This document shows, in pieces, positions 8,583-17,719 of a stretch of 64,000 bases of DNA (the stretch's first letter is position 1; each line of letters starts with the position of its first letter). Origin of the DNA: Pedobacter sp. PF22-3 (GTDB lineage: Bacteria; Bacteroidota; Bacteroidia; Sphingobacteriales; Sphingobacteriaceae); assembly GCF_026239555.1 (NCBI RefSeq), contig NZ_JAPIVP010000018.1, forward strand, positions 62,001 through 126,000. Reading direction: 5' to 3'. A model generated the notes under the pieces. That model was given only the letters and a program-made list of their open reading frames with translations. It ran no database searches and had not been told where the DNA came from. The position numbers were made by a program, and so were the translations under genes.

Positions 8583-9135
8583 GTTTAACCGCGAAGAGCG
8601 CTAAGTGAAGTCAGTCTAAGCGGAGTCGAAGACTAACCACAGAGCGCACGAAGTTTTACACAGAGGAACACAGAGACGCTATAGCTATACGCATCCAGGT
8701 CTGTTTACTTTGTGCATTTCTCTGTAACCTTTGTGGTAAAAAAGACGCTATTTTTTGTTTAATCACGAAGGGGCGCTGAGTTTTTAACCACCGAGTGCAT
8801 TGAGTTTTACACAGAGGGGCACAGAGTTTTTAATTGTTTGAATATTACACCCAGCTCTGTGAACTTTGTGCCTTTCTCTGTCGCCTTTGTGGTAAAAAAA
8901 AGGATGCTATTTTTTGTTTAACCGCGAAGAGCGCTAAGTGAAGTCAGTCTGAGCGGAGTCGAAGACTAACCACCGAGTGCATTGAGTTTTACACAGAGGA
9001 ACACAGAGACTTTATAGCTATAAGTACCCAGCTCTGTGAACTTTGTGCCTTTTCTCTATGGCCTTTGTGGTAAAAAAAAAGCAACTATGCGCGCTTTGCG
9101 CTTCTTCTTTGCGTGCTTTGCGGTAAAAAAAGAAG
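8583..9135. repeat. Three tandem units of a CACAGAG-type inverted repeat
   Basis: Three head-to-tail units start with GTTTAA(C/T)C(A/G)CGAAG at 8583, 8757 and 8916 (about 174, 159 and 175 bases). Within each, a left arm rich in ACACAGAGG faces a right arm ending CTTTGTGGTAAAA. Units 1 and 3 also share a central block with GTCTnAGCGGAGTCGAAGAC, which unit 2 lacks. The tail at 9091-9135 has diverged words such as CGCTTTGCGCTTC. This explains the whole 600-base gap between the YceI gene and the hydrolase gene; no open frame of note lies in it. Confidence 0.75.
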
Positions 9136-9139
9136 TCGT

Positions 9140-9907
9140 TTATCTAATCCTAAACCCACCTTCAACAACATCAACAAAACCAGTTGCTGCGCTTTTACCA
9201 TGGTAGAACAAACATTCCCAGTTTTCTTCGGCAGCTCTTTTACCAAATTCTTTACGTAATTCCATCGCTTTGCGACCATCGAAATCGTATTTAGCGATAA
9301 AGTTTTTAACCAGTTCTTCCGGCTCTGGCAATACATCGCCACCAAAAAATATTTTTTGATTTCCTTCTGTTAAAAGAAAAACCTGGTGGTTAGGGCAGTG
9401 TGCACCGGTAAATTCATAAGTAATGGTTTCGTCGAGTGCGCCATCGCCTTCAACAAATTTTAGTTGGGCATTGCGCTGCACAAAATCAAAAATATCGCTA
9501 TGGTAAGATGATGAAGTGCTGCTAAATGCCGTTTCCCATTCGCCACGGTTAATTATATATTCTGCATCAGGGAAACTTAATTCAACTTTATCATTTTCTT
9601 GTTTGTGGATCATGCCGCCAGAATGGTCATAATGTAAATGCGACATTAAAACTTTAGTTACATCAGTAGGATCAAAGCCTGCATTGCGGATGTTTTTATG
9701 TAAAATCAGTTCGCCATGGTCATCGCTAAAACCTAAACCCGTATCAAAAAGCACAAGGTCGTTTTTCAGCTCAACCAAAAAAGGCTGAACATTGATAAAT
9801 AATGATGCGGGTCTATCTTTAAAGTTATGTATGGCAGGGTCGAAAGGCACAAACTTCTTTGTTGCATCAACCGAGTAGGTTCCTTCGAATAAGGTGTGAA
9901 CTTGCAA
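9140..9907 (-). CDS. Metallo-beta-lactamase-fold hydrolase
   Basis: A 255-residue soluble protein of the MBL superfamily. The metal-binding signature HxHxDH is present as SHLHYDHSGG (residues about 90-99); a later His lies in TGAHCPNHQVF, an Asp in FFGGDVLPEPEE, and a terminal His in FYHGKS, in the right order for a two-metal site. The substrate is unknown; quorum-quenching lactonases and related esterases share this layout. No ATG opens the frame: the start is a TTG (MQVHTLFEG), with TACCTTTG (9931-9938, minus strand) 23 bases upstream. Confidence 0.82.
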   Translation of the reverse strand: MQVHTLFEGTYSVDATKKFVPFDPAIHNFKDRPASLFINVQPFLVELKNDLVLFDTGLGFSDDHGELILHKNIRNAGFDPTDVTKVLMSHLHYDHSGGMIHKQENDKVELSFPDAEYIINRGEWETAFSSTSSSYHSDIFDFVQRNAQLKFVEGDGALDETITYEFTGAHCPNHQVFLLTEGNQKIFFGGDVLPEPEELVKNFIAKYDFDGRKAMELRKEFGKRAAEENWECLFYHGKSAATGFVDVVEGGFRIR

Positions 9908-9930
9908 AATATGGATCTTTAATGTTTCTA

Positions 9931-9938
9931 CAAAGGTA
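9931..9938 (-). promoter_or_regulatory. -7 element of the MBL-fold gene
   Basis: On the minus strand this reads TACCTTTG, a consensus match. It supports the TTG at 9907 as the start, since no ATG lies between it and the conserved protein sequence. Confidence 0.5.
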
Positions 9939-10130
9939 ACAATCTATCAATAATTAAAGATTTGCCTAATGCCACAATTTACAATTAGATCAGACTTGAG
10001 TAACCCATTGGTTTAAAATTTAGAGAAAAACCTAAGCTTTTGTTTTAGAGGCGCTCCATAGGTATACCCCTCATACTTCATTCCTTATTATCCAATTAAA
10101 ATGTATATTTACTGTTCGGAGACAGAATAA

Positions 10131-11831
10131 ATGGAAAAAAGATGGGTGCTGGCATCGGATTGTAATGATGATACAGTAGCAAAATTAGCAGTAGAACTTA
10201 ACATAGACCGCTCATTGGCACAGATACTGGTGCAGCGGAATATCTGTGATTTTGATCAGGCGAAAGATTTCTTCAGACCAGATCTTGATCACCTTCATGA
10301 TCCTTTTCTAATGAAGGATATGGATGTTGCTATTGCACGTATTGAAACGGCATTGGCCAGCCATGAAAAAATATTGATTTATGGCGATTATGATGTTGAT
10401 GGTACCACTTCAGTTGCACTGGCTTTCAGTTTCTTTTCCCAACTCACTAAAAATATAGAATATTACATTCCTGACCGTTATCTGGAAGGCTATGGTATCT
10501 CTACTGCAGGGATAGATTATGCCAATGAAAATGGGTTTTCTTTAATTATTGCCTTAGATTGTGGTATAAAATCGATCGATAAAATTGATTACGCCAATAC
10601 TTTAGGTGTCGATTTTATTATCTGCGATCATCACTTGCCTGGAGATGAACTTCCTCAGGCGATTGCAGTTTTGGATCCTAAACGTACCGATTGTGCATAT
10701 CCCTTTAAAGAATTGGCCGGCTGTGGCATTGGTTTTAAACTGGCGCAGGCTTATGCTCAAAAACATCAGTTTCCGAAAGAAACCTATCTGCAATATTTAG
10801 ATTTGGTGATGGTGAGTATTGCTGCAGATATTGTACCTGTTGTAGGCGAGAACCGAATTTTAGCTTATTATGGGCTGAAGAAACTAAACGCTAATCCATG
10901 TGAAGGTCTGAGGGCTTTAATGGAGGTTTCGGGCAAAACCGAAAATTACAGCATTACCGATGTGGTTTTTACATTAGGTCCTCGGATTAATGCCGCTGGC
11001 AGGATAGATCATGCAAAACATGCCGTTGCCATGCTGCTTTGCCAGGTAGATAGTAATTCACTGGAACAAAGTGAACTCATCAACCTTAAAAATACCGAAC
11101 GGAAGACCTACGATCAGGACATTACCCGCGAGGCTTTGGCTTTAATTGGCGAAAGTGAAATCCTCATCAATAGAAAAACCACCGTGGTGTTTAACGAAAA
11201 CTGGCATAAAGGGGTAATCGGGATAGTGGCTTCACGTTTAACGGAAAAATATTACCGCCCAACCATTGTCCTTACTAAGTCTAACGGGCATGTAGCTGGT
11301 TCTTGCCGCTCGGTAGTAGGCTTCGATTTATATGAGGCTTTAAGTGGATGCGCTCACTTACTTGATCAATACGGTGGACATAAATTTGCTGCTGGCTTAA
11401 CCATGCAGGAACAAAATGTGAATGCCTTTGCCGATAAATTTGAAGAAATTGTATCTGCAAGCATTACGGATGAACTGCTTACACCCATGATCAGGATTGA
11501 CGCTGAAATTGAACTGGCGCAGATAGATGGTAAATTCTACCGGGTTTTATCACAAATGGGCCCATTTGGTCCTGAAAATATGGCACCTATATTTGTTACC
11601 CATAACGTATATCTGGCGCAGCATGCCATGGCTGTTGGTCAAAATCATTTAAAAATTAACATAAAACAACAAAATTCGCCTATTTTTGAAGGCATTGCAT
11701 TCGGATTGGCGGAATTTCAAAATCTTTTACAACCAAAGGTGCCGTTTTCCGTTTGTTATACGTTAGAAGAAAACGTGTGGAAAGATAAAAAGCGTTTGCA
11801 GTTAAATATTAAAGGAATAAAAGTTAATTAA
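10131..11831 (+). CDS. recJ: Single-stranded-DNA-specific exonuclease RecJ
   Basis: A 566-residue 5'-3' exonuclease for recombination and mismatch repair. The DHH phosphoesterase motifs are complete: GDYDVDGTTS with Asp86, Asp88 and Asp90, then ALDCGI, ICDHHLPGD, and the DHHA1 motif GGHKFAAGL near residue 420. A C-terminal OB-fold region follows. Length is typical for the family. It stands upstream of lptB in the same direction, separated by a repeat element, so the two are probably separate transcripts. The ATG at 10131 is supported by a TATATTTA element about 20 bases upstream. Confidence 0.96.
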   Translation: MEKRWVLASDCNDDTVAKLAVELNIDRSLAQILVQRNICDFDQAKDFFRPDLDHLHDPFLMKDMDVAIARIETALASHEKILIYGDYDVDGTTSVALAFSFFSQLTKNIEYYIPDRYLEGYGISTAGIDYANENGFSLIIALDCGIKSIDKIDYANTLGVDFIICDHHLPGDELPQAIAVLDPKRTDCAYPFKELAGCGIGFKLAQAYAQKHQFPKETYLQYLDLVMVSIAADIVPVVGENRILAYYGLKKLNANPCEGLRALMEVSGKTENYSITDVVFTLGPRINAAGRIDHAKHAVAMLLCQVDSNSLEQSELINLKNTERKTYDQDITREALALIGESEILINRKTTVVFNENWHKGVIGIVASRLTEKYYRPTIVLTKSNGHVAGSCRSVVGFDLYEALSGCAHLLDQYGGHKFAAGLTMQEQNVNAFADKFEEIVSASITDELLTPMIRIDAEIELAQIDGKFYRVLSQMGPFGPENMAPIFVTHNVYLAQHAMAVGQNHLKINIKQQNSPIFEGIAFGLAEFQNLLQPKVPFSVCYTLEENVWKDKKRLQLNIKGIKVN

Positions 11832-11845
11832 CTTATAAAATAAAT

Positions 11846-11918
11846 CGTCATCCTGTCCAGATTTCATATCGGGTTCAGGATCTTTTGAGTTAGATGCTGA
11901 ATCAAGTTCAGCATGACG
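11846..11918. repeat. REP-like element with CGTCATCCTG...CAGCATGACG ends
   Basis: A 73-base element with nearly complementary ends and the inner words TAGATGCTGAATCAAGTTCAG. The copy at 19924-19989 shares the inner words and the terminal layout. It lies between recJ and lptB and ends 13 bases before the lptB ATG. Confidence 0.6.
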
Positions 11919-11931
11919 GAGCAATCAATAT

Positions 11932-12672
11932 ATGATATTAAAAGCCGAAAATCTGGTTAAAAAATACAAACAGCGTACTGTTGTAAACAACGTTTCCTTT
12001 AACGTGAGTCAAGGGGAAATTGTTGGCCTTTTAGGCCCTAACGGCGCGGGGAAAACAACTTCCTTTTACATGATCGTAGGTTTGATCAAACCAAATGAAG
12101 GCCGAATTTTCTTGGAAGAGGAAGACATTACCGAAGATCCGATGTACCGCAGGGCGCAAAAAGGAATTGGCTATCTGGCCCAGGAAGCATCTGTTTTTAG
12201 AAAACTTACCGTAGAAGATAATATCCTGGCCATTTTGGAAATGAGCAAATTGACTAAGGAGGAGCAACGTGATAAACTTGAAGAGCTGATTAACGAGTTT
12301 AGTTTACACAAAGTGCGCAAAAACCGTGGCGATCTATTGTCGGGAGGAGAGCGCCGCCGTACCGAGATTGCCCGTGCTTTAGCTGCAAATCCTAATTTTA
12401 TTTTATTGGACGAACCTTTTGCGGGGGTAGATCCAATTGCGGTAGAGGAAATCCAAAGTATTGTTGCTAAACTGAAACATAAAAATATAGGGATTTTGAT
12501 TACCGACCACAACGTACAGGAAACACTTTCCATTACCGATAGGGCTTATTTGCTTTTTGAAGGGAAAATCCTGGAGCAAGGCGTTCCTGAAGTGCTTGCA
12601 GAAAACGAAATGGTGAGAAAAGTATATTTGGGATCGAATTTTGTGTTGAAACGTAAGAAATTTGATGTTTAA
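11932..12672 (+). CDS. lptB: Lipopolysaccharide export ABC transporter ATPase
   Basis: A 246-residue ATPase that energises LptFG to extract lipopolysaccharide from the inner membrane and push it along the Lpt bridge. Walker A GPNGAGKTT (residues 35-43), signature LSGGERRR, Walker B FILLDEPFAGVDP and the switch ITDHNV are all intact. The phrase YLAQEASVFRKLTVEDN between Walker A and the signature is characteristic of LptB rather than of other ABC ATPases. The permease genes are not in the window. Confidence 0.95.
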   Translation: MILKAENLVKKYKQRTVVNNVSFNVSQGEIVGLLGPNGAGKTTSFYMIVGLIKPNEGRIFLEEEDITEDPMYRRAQKGIGYLAQEASVFRKLTVEDNILAILEMSKLTKEEQRDKLEELINEFSLHKVRKNRGDLLSGGERRRTEIARALAANPNFILLDEPFAGVDPIAVEEIQSIVAKLKHKNIGILITDHNVQETLSITDRAYLLFEGKILEQGVPEVLAENEMVRKVYLGSNFVLKRKKFDV

Positions 12673-12836
12673 TAAGATTCAGCAAACAAAATCTAAATTG
12701 ACATGTTGACTAATCGCGAAGTTAAACCAAACTATAATTTTACTGTGTATAAAAATCTCTGTGTATCCCCATTTAACCAAGGGGCAGGTGTGAAAATCTG
12801 TAGCGGCCTGGTGCCCGTTAATTTTAACATTTAAAA

Positions 12837-14354
12837 ATGGCAATTGTAAATTCAATTTTTACCTGGTTAATGAAAAAGCGGATTCACCAGATCGAGCTTT
12901 TTATGAAATATCCTTACGACGTTCAGGAAGAGTGGTTCCATAGCTTAATTGATAGTGCCGAAAATACGGAATGGGGTAAATTATACGATTATAAATCAAT
13001 CTTAACACCGCAACAATACCAGGAGCGTGTTCCCATTCAAAACTACGATACCCTAAAGCCTTACATTGAGCGCATGCTTAATGGCGAACAGAATATTCTA
13101 TGGCCATCTGATATCAAATGGTTTGCAAAATCATCAGGTACCACGAGCGACAGAAGTAAATTTATCCCAGTGTCTCAGGAATCTTTGGAAGAATGCCATT
13201 TTAAAGGCGGTAAAGACATGCTTTCCATCTATTGTAATAACCGGCCCGATAACCAGATGTTTACCGGAAAAGGTTTGGTTTTAGGTGGCAGCCATCAGGT
13301 TAACCAATTAAACGAAGATTGTTTTTATGGTGATTTATCGGCTGTGCTGATCAAAAATCTGCCTATATGGGCAGAATATTACCGAACACCCGACATGTCT
13401 ATCGCTTTGATGGATAATTACGAAATCAAGATGGATCGAATGGCAGAAGCTACCATCAATGAAAACGTAACCAGCATTTCGGGCGTACCCACCTGGACCA
13501 TCGTGTTGGCTAAAAAAGTGCTTGAACTTACAGGAAAGCAAAATTTACTGGAGGTTTGGCCAAATCTTGAATTGTATATTCATGGTGCCGTAAATTTTGC
13601 GCCTTATCGCGAGCAGTTTAAACAGCTTATCCCATCGGCCGAGATGTATTACCTGGAAACTTACAATGCATCCGAAGGCTTTTTCGGAATCCAGGATCAG
13701 GATCTCTCCGAAGAAATGTTGCTGATGCTTGATTATGGCATCTTCTACGAATTTGTTCCGATGGAAAACATTGGAGAAGAGAATCCTAAGGCTTTGTTGC
13801 TGGGCGAGGTAGAACTGCATAAAAACTACGCCATTGTGATTTCTACAAATGGTGGTTTATGGCGATATATGATTGGAGATACCGTTCAGTTTACCTCACT
13901 TTCTCCTTACCGGATAAAAATTACCGGGCGTACCAAACATTTTATCAATGCCTTTGGCGAAGAAGTGATTATAGACAATGCAGAACAGGCCTTAACCAAA
14001 GCCTGCCAGGAAACGGGTGCCGAAATTAAAGATTATACCGCCGGACCAATCTATTTTAAAGGAGAAAAAGCCGGAGGGCACGAGTGGATCATCGAATTTG
14101 ATAAACAGCCAAACGATTTTGAAAAGTTCATTGATATTATGGACAATACACTGCGTGAAGTGAACTCTGATTACGATGCCAAGCGCTTTAAGGATATGGC
14201 ACTGGCCCGGCCTAAAGTACATAATGCTCCTGCAAATACTTTCTACAACTGGCTAAAAGCAAAGGATAAATTGGGCGGACAGCATAAGGTGCCCCGTTTA
14301 GCCAATGAGCGAAAATATGTTGATGATATTTTAGAGATGATGAAATCATCTTAA
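12837..14354 (+). CDS. GH3-family protein (acyl-adenylate-forming, amide-synthetase-like)
   Basis: A 505-residue protein of the GH3 family, named after plant enzymes that adenylate a carboxylic acid and conjugate it to an amino acid. Visible family features are FAKSSGTTSDRSKFIPVS (ATP-binding loop, residues about 98-115), YLETYNASEGFFGIQDQ (about 275-292) and the C-terminal hinge around ITGRTKHFINAFGEEV. Bacterial members are common in Bacteroidota but their substrates are unknown. It lies about 165 bases after lptB in the same direction. Confidence 0.88.
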   Translation: MAIVNSIFTWLMKKRIHQIELFMKYPYDVQEEWFHSLIDSAENTEWGKLYDYKSILTPQQYQERVPIQNYDTLKPYIERMLNGEQNILWPSDIKWFAKSSGTTSDRSKFIPVSQESLEECHFKGGKDMLSIYCNNRPDNQMFTGKGLVLGGSHQVNQLNEDCFYGDLSAVLIKNLPIWAEYYRTPDMSIALMDNYEIKMDRMAEATINENVTSISGVPTWTIVLAKKVLELTGKQNLLEVWPNLELYIHGAVNFAPYREQFKQLIPSAEMYYLETYNASEGFFGIQDQDLSEEMLLMLDYGIFYEFVPMENIGEENPKALLLGEVELHKNYAIVISTNGGLWRYMIGDTVQFTSLSPYRIKITGRTKHFINAFGEEVIIDNAEQALTKACQETGAEIKDYTAGPIYFKGEKAGGHEWIIEFDKQPNDFEKFIDIMDNTLREVNSDYDAKRFKDMALARPKVHNAPANTFYNWLKAKDKLGGQHKVPRLANERKYVDDILEMMKSS

Positions 14355-14366
14355 AATAATATTGAT

Positions 14367-14374
14367 TATATTTG
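14367..14374 (+). promoter_or_regulatory. -7 element of the PIN toxin-antitoxin pair
   Basis: TATATTTG, 12 bases before the antitoxin ATG at 14386. It gives the pair its own promoter. Confidence 0.5.
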
Positions 14375-14385
14375 TTTAGTTCACA

Positions 14386-14610
14386 ATGAAAAATATGGAA
14401 GCGACAGGGAAATTGACAAATGTTCAGCTAGAGCTATTAAAATTATTTCAATACAATTTACCCGATAATCAATTGAACGATATTAAAGAAATGTTGACCA
14501 AATATTTCGCAAAATCGGCATCAGATGAAATGGATAAACTTTGGGATGAGAAAAATTGGGACGAAAATACAATTGAATCTTGGAAGAATGAACATCTAAG
14601 AAAAAAGTAA
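14386..14610 (+). CDS. Probable antitoxin of a PIN-domain toxin
   Basis: A 74-residue charged protein that ends five bases before a PIN-domain gene; that position, the size and the acid/Lys-rich helical composition (a run LKLFQYNLPDNQLNDIKEML, then WDEKNWDENTIESWKNEHL) suggest an antitoxin. I see no classic DNA-binding motif of AbrB, Phd or RHH type. The region is visibly richer in A and T than the GH3 gene before it, consistent with transfer. Two ATGs are possible (14386 and 14395); the first is used. Confidence 0.65.
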   Translation: MKNMEATGKLTNVQLELLKLFQYNLPDNQLNDIKEMLTKYFAKSASDEMDKLWDEKNWDENTIESWKNEHLRKK

Positions 14611-14615
14611 CATTA

Positions 14616-15017
14616 ATGAAAGTTGTACTAGATATTAATGTACTTCTTGTCTCAATTCCTAAAAAATCAAAATATAGGCCGATTTTTGATGCTTTAATTA
14701 GTGGATATTTTCACTCAGTAATTAGTAACGACATTCTTTCAGAATACGTCGAAATTTTAGAACAAAAAACAAATTTTCTCGTAGCAAGTAATGTTGCAGA
14801 GTTGTTGCTAAATCTCAAGAATGTAGAAAAAGTTGACATATGTTTTGAGTGGAAACTAATTTTATCCGATTTAGATGATAATAAGTATGTTGATGCTTAT
14901 GTGTGTAGTAATGCTGATTATATTATAACAAATGACCATCACTTTAAAATCTTAAAGCAAATAGAATTTCCTAAAGTTAATGTGCTAACAATTGATGAAT
15001 TTTTATCAGTAATTTAA
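14616..15017 (+). CDS. PIN-domain toxin, probable ribonuclease
   Basis: A 133-residue PIN-domain protein of the toxin group found in paired loci. The acidic residues of the metal site are in place: Asp in VLDINVLL at the N-terminus, Glu in LSEYVEILEQ (about 45), Asp in DLDDNKYVDAYV (about 88-99) and Asp in ITNDHHFKIL (about 107). PIN toxins cut RNA, often tRNA or the translating message; the target here is unknown. It is co-transcribed with the upstream small gene. Confidence 0.85.
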   Translation: MKVVLDINVLLVSIPKKSKYRPIFDALISGYFHSVISNDILSEYVEILEQKTNFLVASNVAELLLNLKNVEKVDICFEWKLILSDLDDNKYVDAYVCSNADYIITNDHHFKILKQIEFPKVNVLTIDEFLSVI

Positions 15018-15035
15018 GAATAACGCTACTCAATC

Positions 15036-15443
15036 ATGAAAAACATTTTATTTCTTCTTTTTATTTTAGGATCATCAATATACGAATCGAAAGCACAAGT
15101 AAAGGAAAGCTACAAAGCACAGATTGCCTATAAAATTGTAGAAACCTCGCCAAGGTGCAAGCAACTTACCAAAGGCCTATATGAAAGGATTGTTAAAAAC
15201 GGAGGCACATCTTATGGTATTATGCTCGAGAGTAGCCCTAACCCTAAAACCGATCCATCACAGGAATACTCAAAAACCTATAATTTTAACCTTCACGAAA
15301 GTTACTCGGATAGGATGCCTGTTATCGCCAGGTTTGTGTTCGATCCTAAAAAGCAGCAGCTTTATGAAGATGACGTGGTAAACGCACAGTTGGTTGCCAT
15401 TCCATTCAATAAAAAATTACTTCTGCTTTTTAATAAAAAATAA
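15036..15443 (+). CDS. Hypothetical secreted protein
   Basis: A 135-residue protein with a signal peptide (NILFLLFILGSSIYESKAQ) and no family that I recognise. The mature part has a possible ligand-like strand pattern but no catalytic motif and one Cys (SPRCKQ). Its stop codon is immediately followed by the ATG of the DUF2306 gene, so the two are surely co-transcribed; it opens a run of six tight genes ending at 18217. Confidence 0.7.
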   Translation: MKNILFLLFILGSSIYESKAQVKESYKAQIAYKIVETSPRCKQLTKGLYERIVKNGGTSYGIMLESSPNPKTDPSQEYSKTYNFNLHESYSDRMPVIARFVFDPKKQQLYEDDVVNAQLVAIPFNKKLLLLFNKK

Positions 15444-16070
15444 ATGAAAAGCATCAGCTATAAACAGGTGGCCTGGCTATTGTTTTTTGCCTACTTTTTT
15501 ATGCTGATGGTACAGCTTACTTTGCGCTACATCCCGATGGGAAGCGATGTATCTTTTCTTCAGATTAAACAAACCGAAGTTTCAGGCATCAAAGCCTATC
15601 TCTCCATATTTTATGTACACGTTTACAGTGCTATATTTGTTTTATTGGCCGGCTTTACGCAATTTAATCCAAAAATATTATCCAGATACCCAAAAATACA
15701 CCAATGGCTGGGCTATTGGTACGTAGGTATTGTGTTGTTCCTTGCCGCACCATCTGGCATTTTTATAGGCTACTTTGCAAATGGCGGCTTAATCGCAAAA
15801 ACCTCATTTATTATTTTGGGTTTTTTATGGTTTTGGTTTACTTTAAAGGCTGTTTTGTTTATATTGAAAAGGAAAATAATAGCCCATAAAAAGTTTATGT
15901 ACAGAAGTTTCGCTTTGGCAGCTTCAGCTATTACTTTGAGGCTATGGAAAGTTATTTTAGTATATTTATTCCATCCTGCACCAATGGATGTTTATCAGAT
16001 TATAGCCTGGTTAGGTTGGATACCCAATTTATTAATCGCCGAATGGCTTATTAAACGAAAAATAATTTAA
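15444..16070 (+). CDS. DUF2306-like integral membrane protein
   Basis: A 208-residue protein with six or so hydrophobic segments. Conserved polar spots inside or beside membrane segments include His in VHVYSAIFVLLAGF, His in KIHQWLGYWYV and His in IAHKKFMYRSFALA, a pattern seen in DUF2306 proteins and reminiscent of haem-binding helices. Function is unknown. It starts on the base after the previous stop and ends three bases before the next ATG. Confidence 0.75.
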   Translation: MKSISYKQVAWLLFFAYFFMLMVQLTLRYIPMGSDVSFLQIKQTEVSGIKAYLSIFYVHVYSAIFVLLAGFTQFNPKILSRYPKIHQWLGYWYVGIVLFLAAPSGIFIGYFANGGLIAKTSFIILGFLWFWFTLKAVLFILKRKIIAHKKFMYRSFALAASAITLRLWKVILVYLFHPAPMDVYQIIAWLGWIPNLLIAEWLIKRKII

Positions 16071-16073
16071 TTG

Positions 16074-16961
16074 ATGAAAAGGATCTTATTATTAGCGCTG
16101 TTCCCAATTTTGATGCTTTCTTGCAGGGATGCTAAAAAAACAAATGAAGAAAAAAAAGTTGTTCAGGTAGCTCAGCCTGAAATTCACAAGGAACTTTACG
16201 GTTTTTGGGTCGGCGATTTTTATACAGCAGAACAGTTGGAGTATGATGGCGATATGCAGGATGCTTTTGAGAAACTGAATATCAACATTAAAAAAATTAC
16301 GAAAGATACCGTGATTGCACAAAGCGTAGTATCGGGGAACAGCAGGCCGTTATTGGGCAAGCTATCAGAAGATGGAGGCAAAATTACTTTTGTGTTAGAT
16401 GAACCAGGTAGTAATAAATATGATGGTAAGTTTGACATCACCTTGGTTGGCGATACCTTAATTGGCAAGTGGAATGCCCACAATAAGGAGCTTAAATGGC
16501 CTGAAAAAGAATTTAAGTTATTAAAAAAGAAATTCGAATACAATGCAAGCTTGATGTTACCCACAGAAGCAAACTATGTAGATTGGAGTGATCATAAAAT
16601 GATAACGAATGTGGATACCCTGGAAGATGGCTCTGTTGATACCTTAGGAATTAATCCTTTTTTCAGAAGTGCATCCGATCAGATTTTTAAATTAAATGCT
16701 TCTACTCATCTGCTTAAAGAAGAGGATGTAAAGAATTTAAGAAAATTAGACTTACAGATTATTAAAAATACCATTTTTGCCAGACATGGTTATGCCTTTA
16801 AAAAGCAAACTTTTAGAAATTTTTTCGATCCTGTTAAATGGTATGTTCCCGTTAAAAACAACGTTGATGATGATTTAACGCCGATAGAAAATAAAAATAT
16901 CAAGCTATTAGATCGTTTTACAAAATACGCGGAAGACAATTATGATGCTTTTGGCCGTTAA
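16074..16961 (+). CDS. YARHG-domain lipoprotein
   Basis: A 295-residue lipoprotein: lipobox MLSCRD near residue 18, a central beta-rich domain, and a C-terminal YARHG domain recognised by IFARHGYAFKKQTFRNFF followed by WYVP. YARHG is an extracellular domain of unknown binding function. A TTG three bases upstream keeps the frame open, but the ATG at 16074 is preferred because it gives the normal Met-Lys-Arg lipoprotein head. Confidence 0.85.
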   Translation: MKRILLLALFPILMLSCRDAKKTNEEKKVVQVAQPEIHKELYGFWVGDFYTAEQLEYDGDMQDAFEKLNINIKKITKDTVIAQSVVSGNSRPLLGKLSEDGGKITFVLDEPGSNKYDGKFDITLVGDTLIGKWNAHNKELKWPEKEFKLLKKKFEYNASLMLPTEANYVDWSDHKMITNVDTLEDGSVDTLGINPFFRSASDQIFKLNASTHLLKEEDVKNLRKLDLQIIKNTIFARHGYAFKKQTFRNFFDPVKWYVPVKNNVDDDLTPIENKNIKLLDRFTKYAEDNYDAFGR

Positions 16962-16978
16962 TTTGTAATAGCTTAACC

Positions 16979-17407
16979 ATGAAGTTGAACAGGGAAAAAA
17001 TATTGGGTTTTTTTAAGAAATCGCAAAGCAAAGCCTCGGTAATCTTGAGCGATAAAACCAAAGCCAGTAATACCATTAAGGATGCGCTAGGCAAGGCGGT
17101 TACTAATAAAGGTGATTTAGAAGGGGTTTGGACGAAATTGGTTCTGCTTTTTGCGGTATCTAAAGATTATGTGAATGGCGATTATACCGAAATCCCCAAA
17201 AGATCTATTATTGCCATTTTAGGAGGACTGATATATTTCTTATCTCCAATTGATGTAATTCCGGATTTTGTGCCTGTTTTGGGTTTCATTGACGACATCT
17301 ACATCTTAAACCTGGTGTACAGGCAGGTACTTAAAGACCTGGAAAAATATAAAGCCTGGAAAGATGCCCAGGGAAAAGTAATCGATATAAATGGCTCAAC
17401 CACATAA
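16979..17407 (+). CDS. YkvA-like DUF1232 membrane protein
   Basis: A 142-residue protein with the DUF1232 core: AILGGLIYFLSPIDVIPDF followed by PVLGFIDD, the hallmark SPIDxIPDxxPxxGxxDD of YkvA-type proteins. It probably has one or two membrane segments; function is unknown. Its last 17 bases overlap the start of the next gene in another frame, which implies coupled translation. Confidence 0.88.
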   Translation: MKLNREKILGFFKKSQSKASVILSDKTKASNTIKDALGKAVTNKGDLEGVWTKLVLLFAVSKDYVNGDYTEIPKRSIIAILGGLIYFLSPIDVIPDFVPVLGFIDDIYILNLVYRQVLKDLEKYKAWKDAQGKVIDINGSTT

Positions 17408-17711
17408 AAGTTTTTTAGAATGGTTGAGCGAACACCTTTTTAGTTGTCCGTTTAAAGCCCATTTCGGGATCGATTGTCCGGGTTGTGGCTTGCAGCGCTC
17501 AGTTTTAGCTTTGTTTCGGGGCGATTTAACTGCATCATTTAAGTTTTATCCTGCAACAATTCCGCTCATTTTTATAGTGTTATTCACTATTGTTCATCTT
17601 AAAGTTGATTTTAAGTTTGGCGCACAGCTGATTAAAATCGTTTTTACAGGAGTTGCAGTAATTATTTTAATCAACTACATTTACAAAATATACACTCACC
17701 AATTGATCTAA
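17391..17711 (+). CDS. DUF2752-containing membrane protein
   Basis: A 106-residue protein with the DUF2752 signature: CPFKAHFGIDCPGCGLQR, i.e. a Cys-rich CPGCGxxR box facing the first membrane segment, then two more hydrophobic stretches. The paired cysteines might bind a metal or form a redox pair, but nothing is proven for the family. It overlaps the DUF1232 gene and is followed 8 bases later by the next gene. Confidence 0.88.
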   Translation: MAQPHKSFLEWLSEHLFSCPFKAHFGIDCPGCGLQRSVLALFRGDLTASFKFYPATIPLIFIVLFTIVHLKVDFKFGAQLIKIVFTGVAVIILINYIYKIYTHQLI

Positions 17712-17719
17712 ATATAGCT

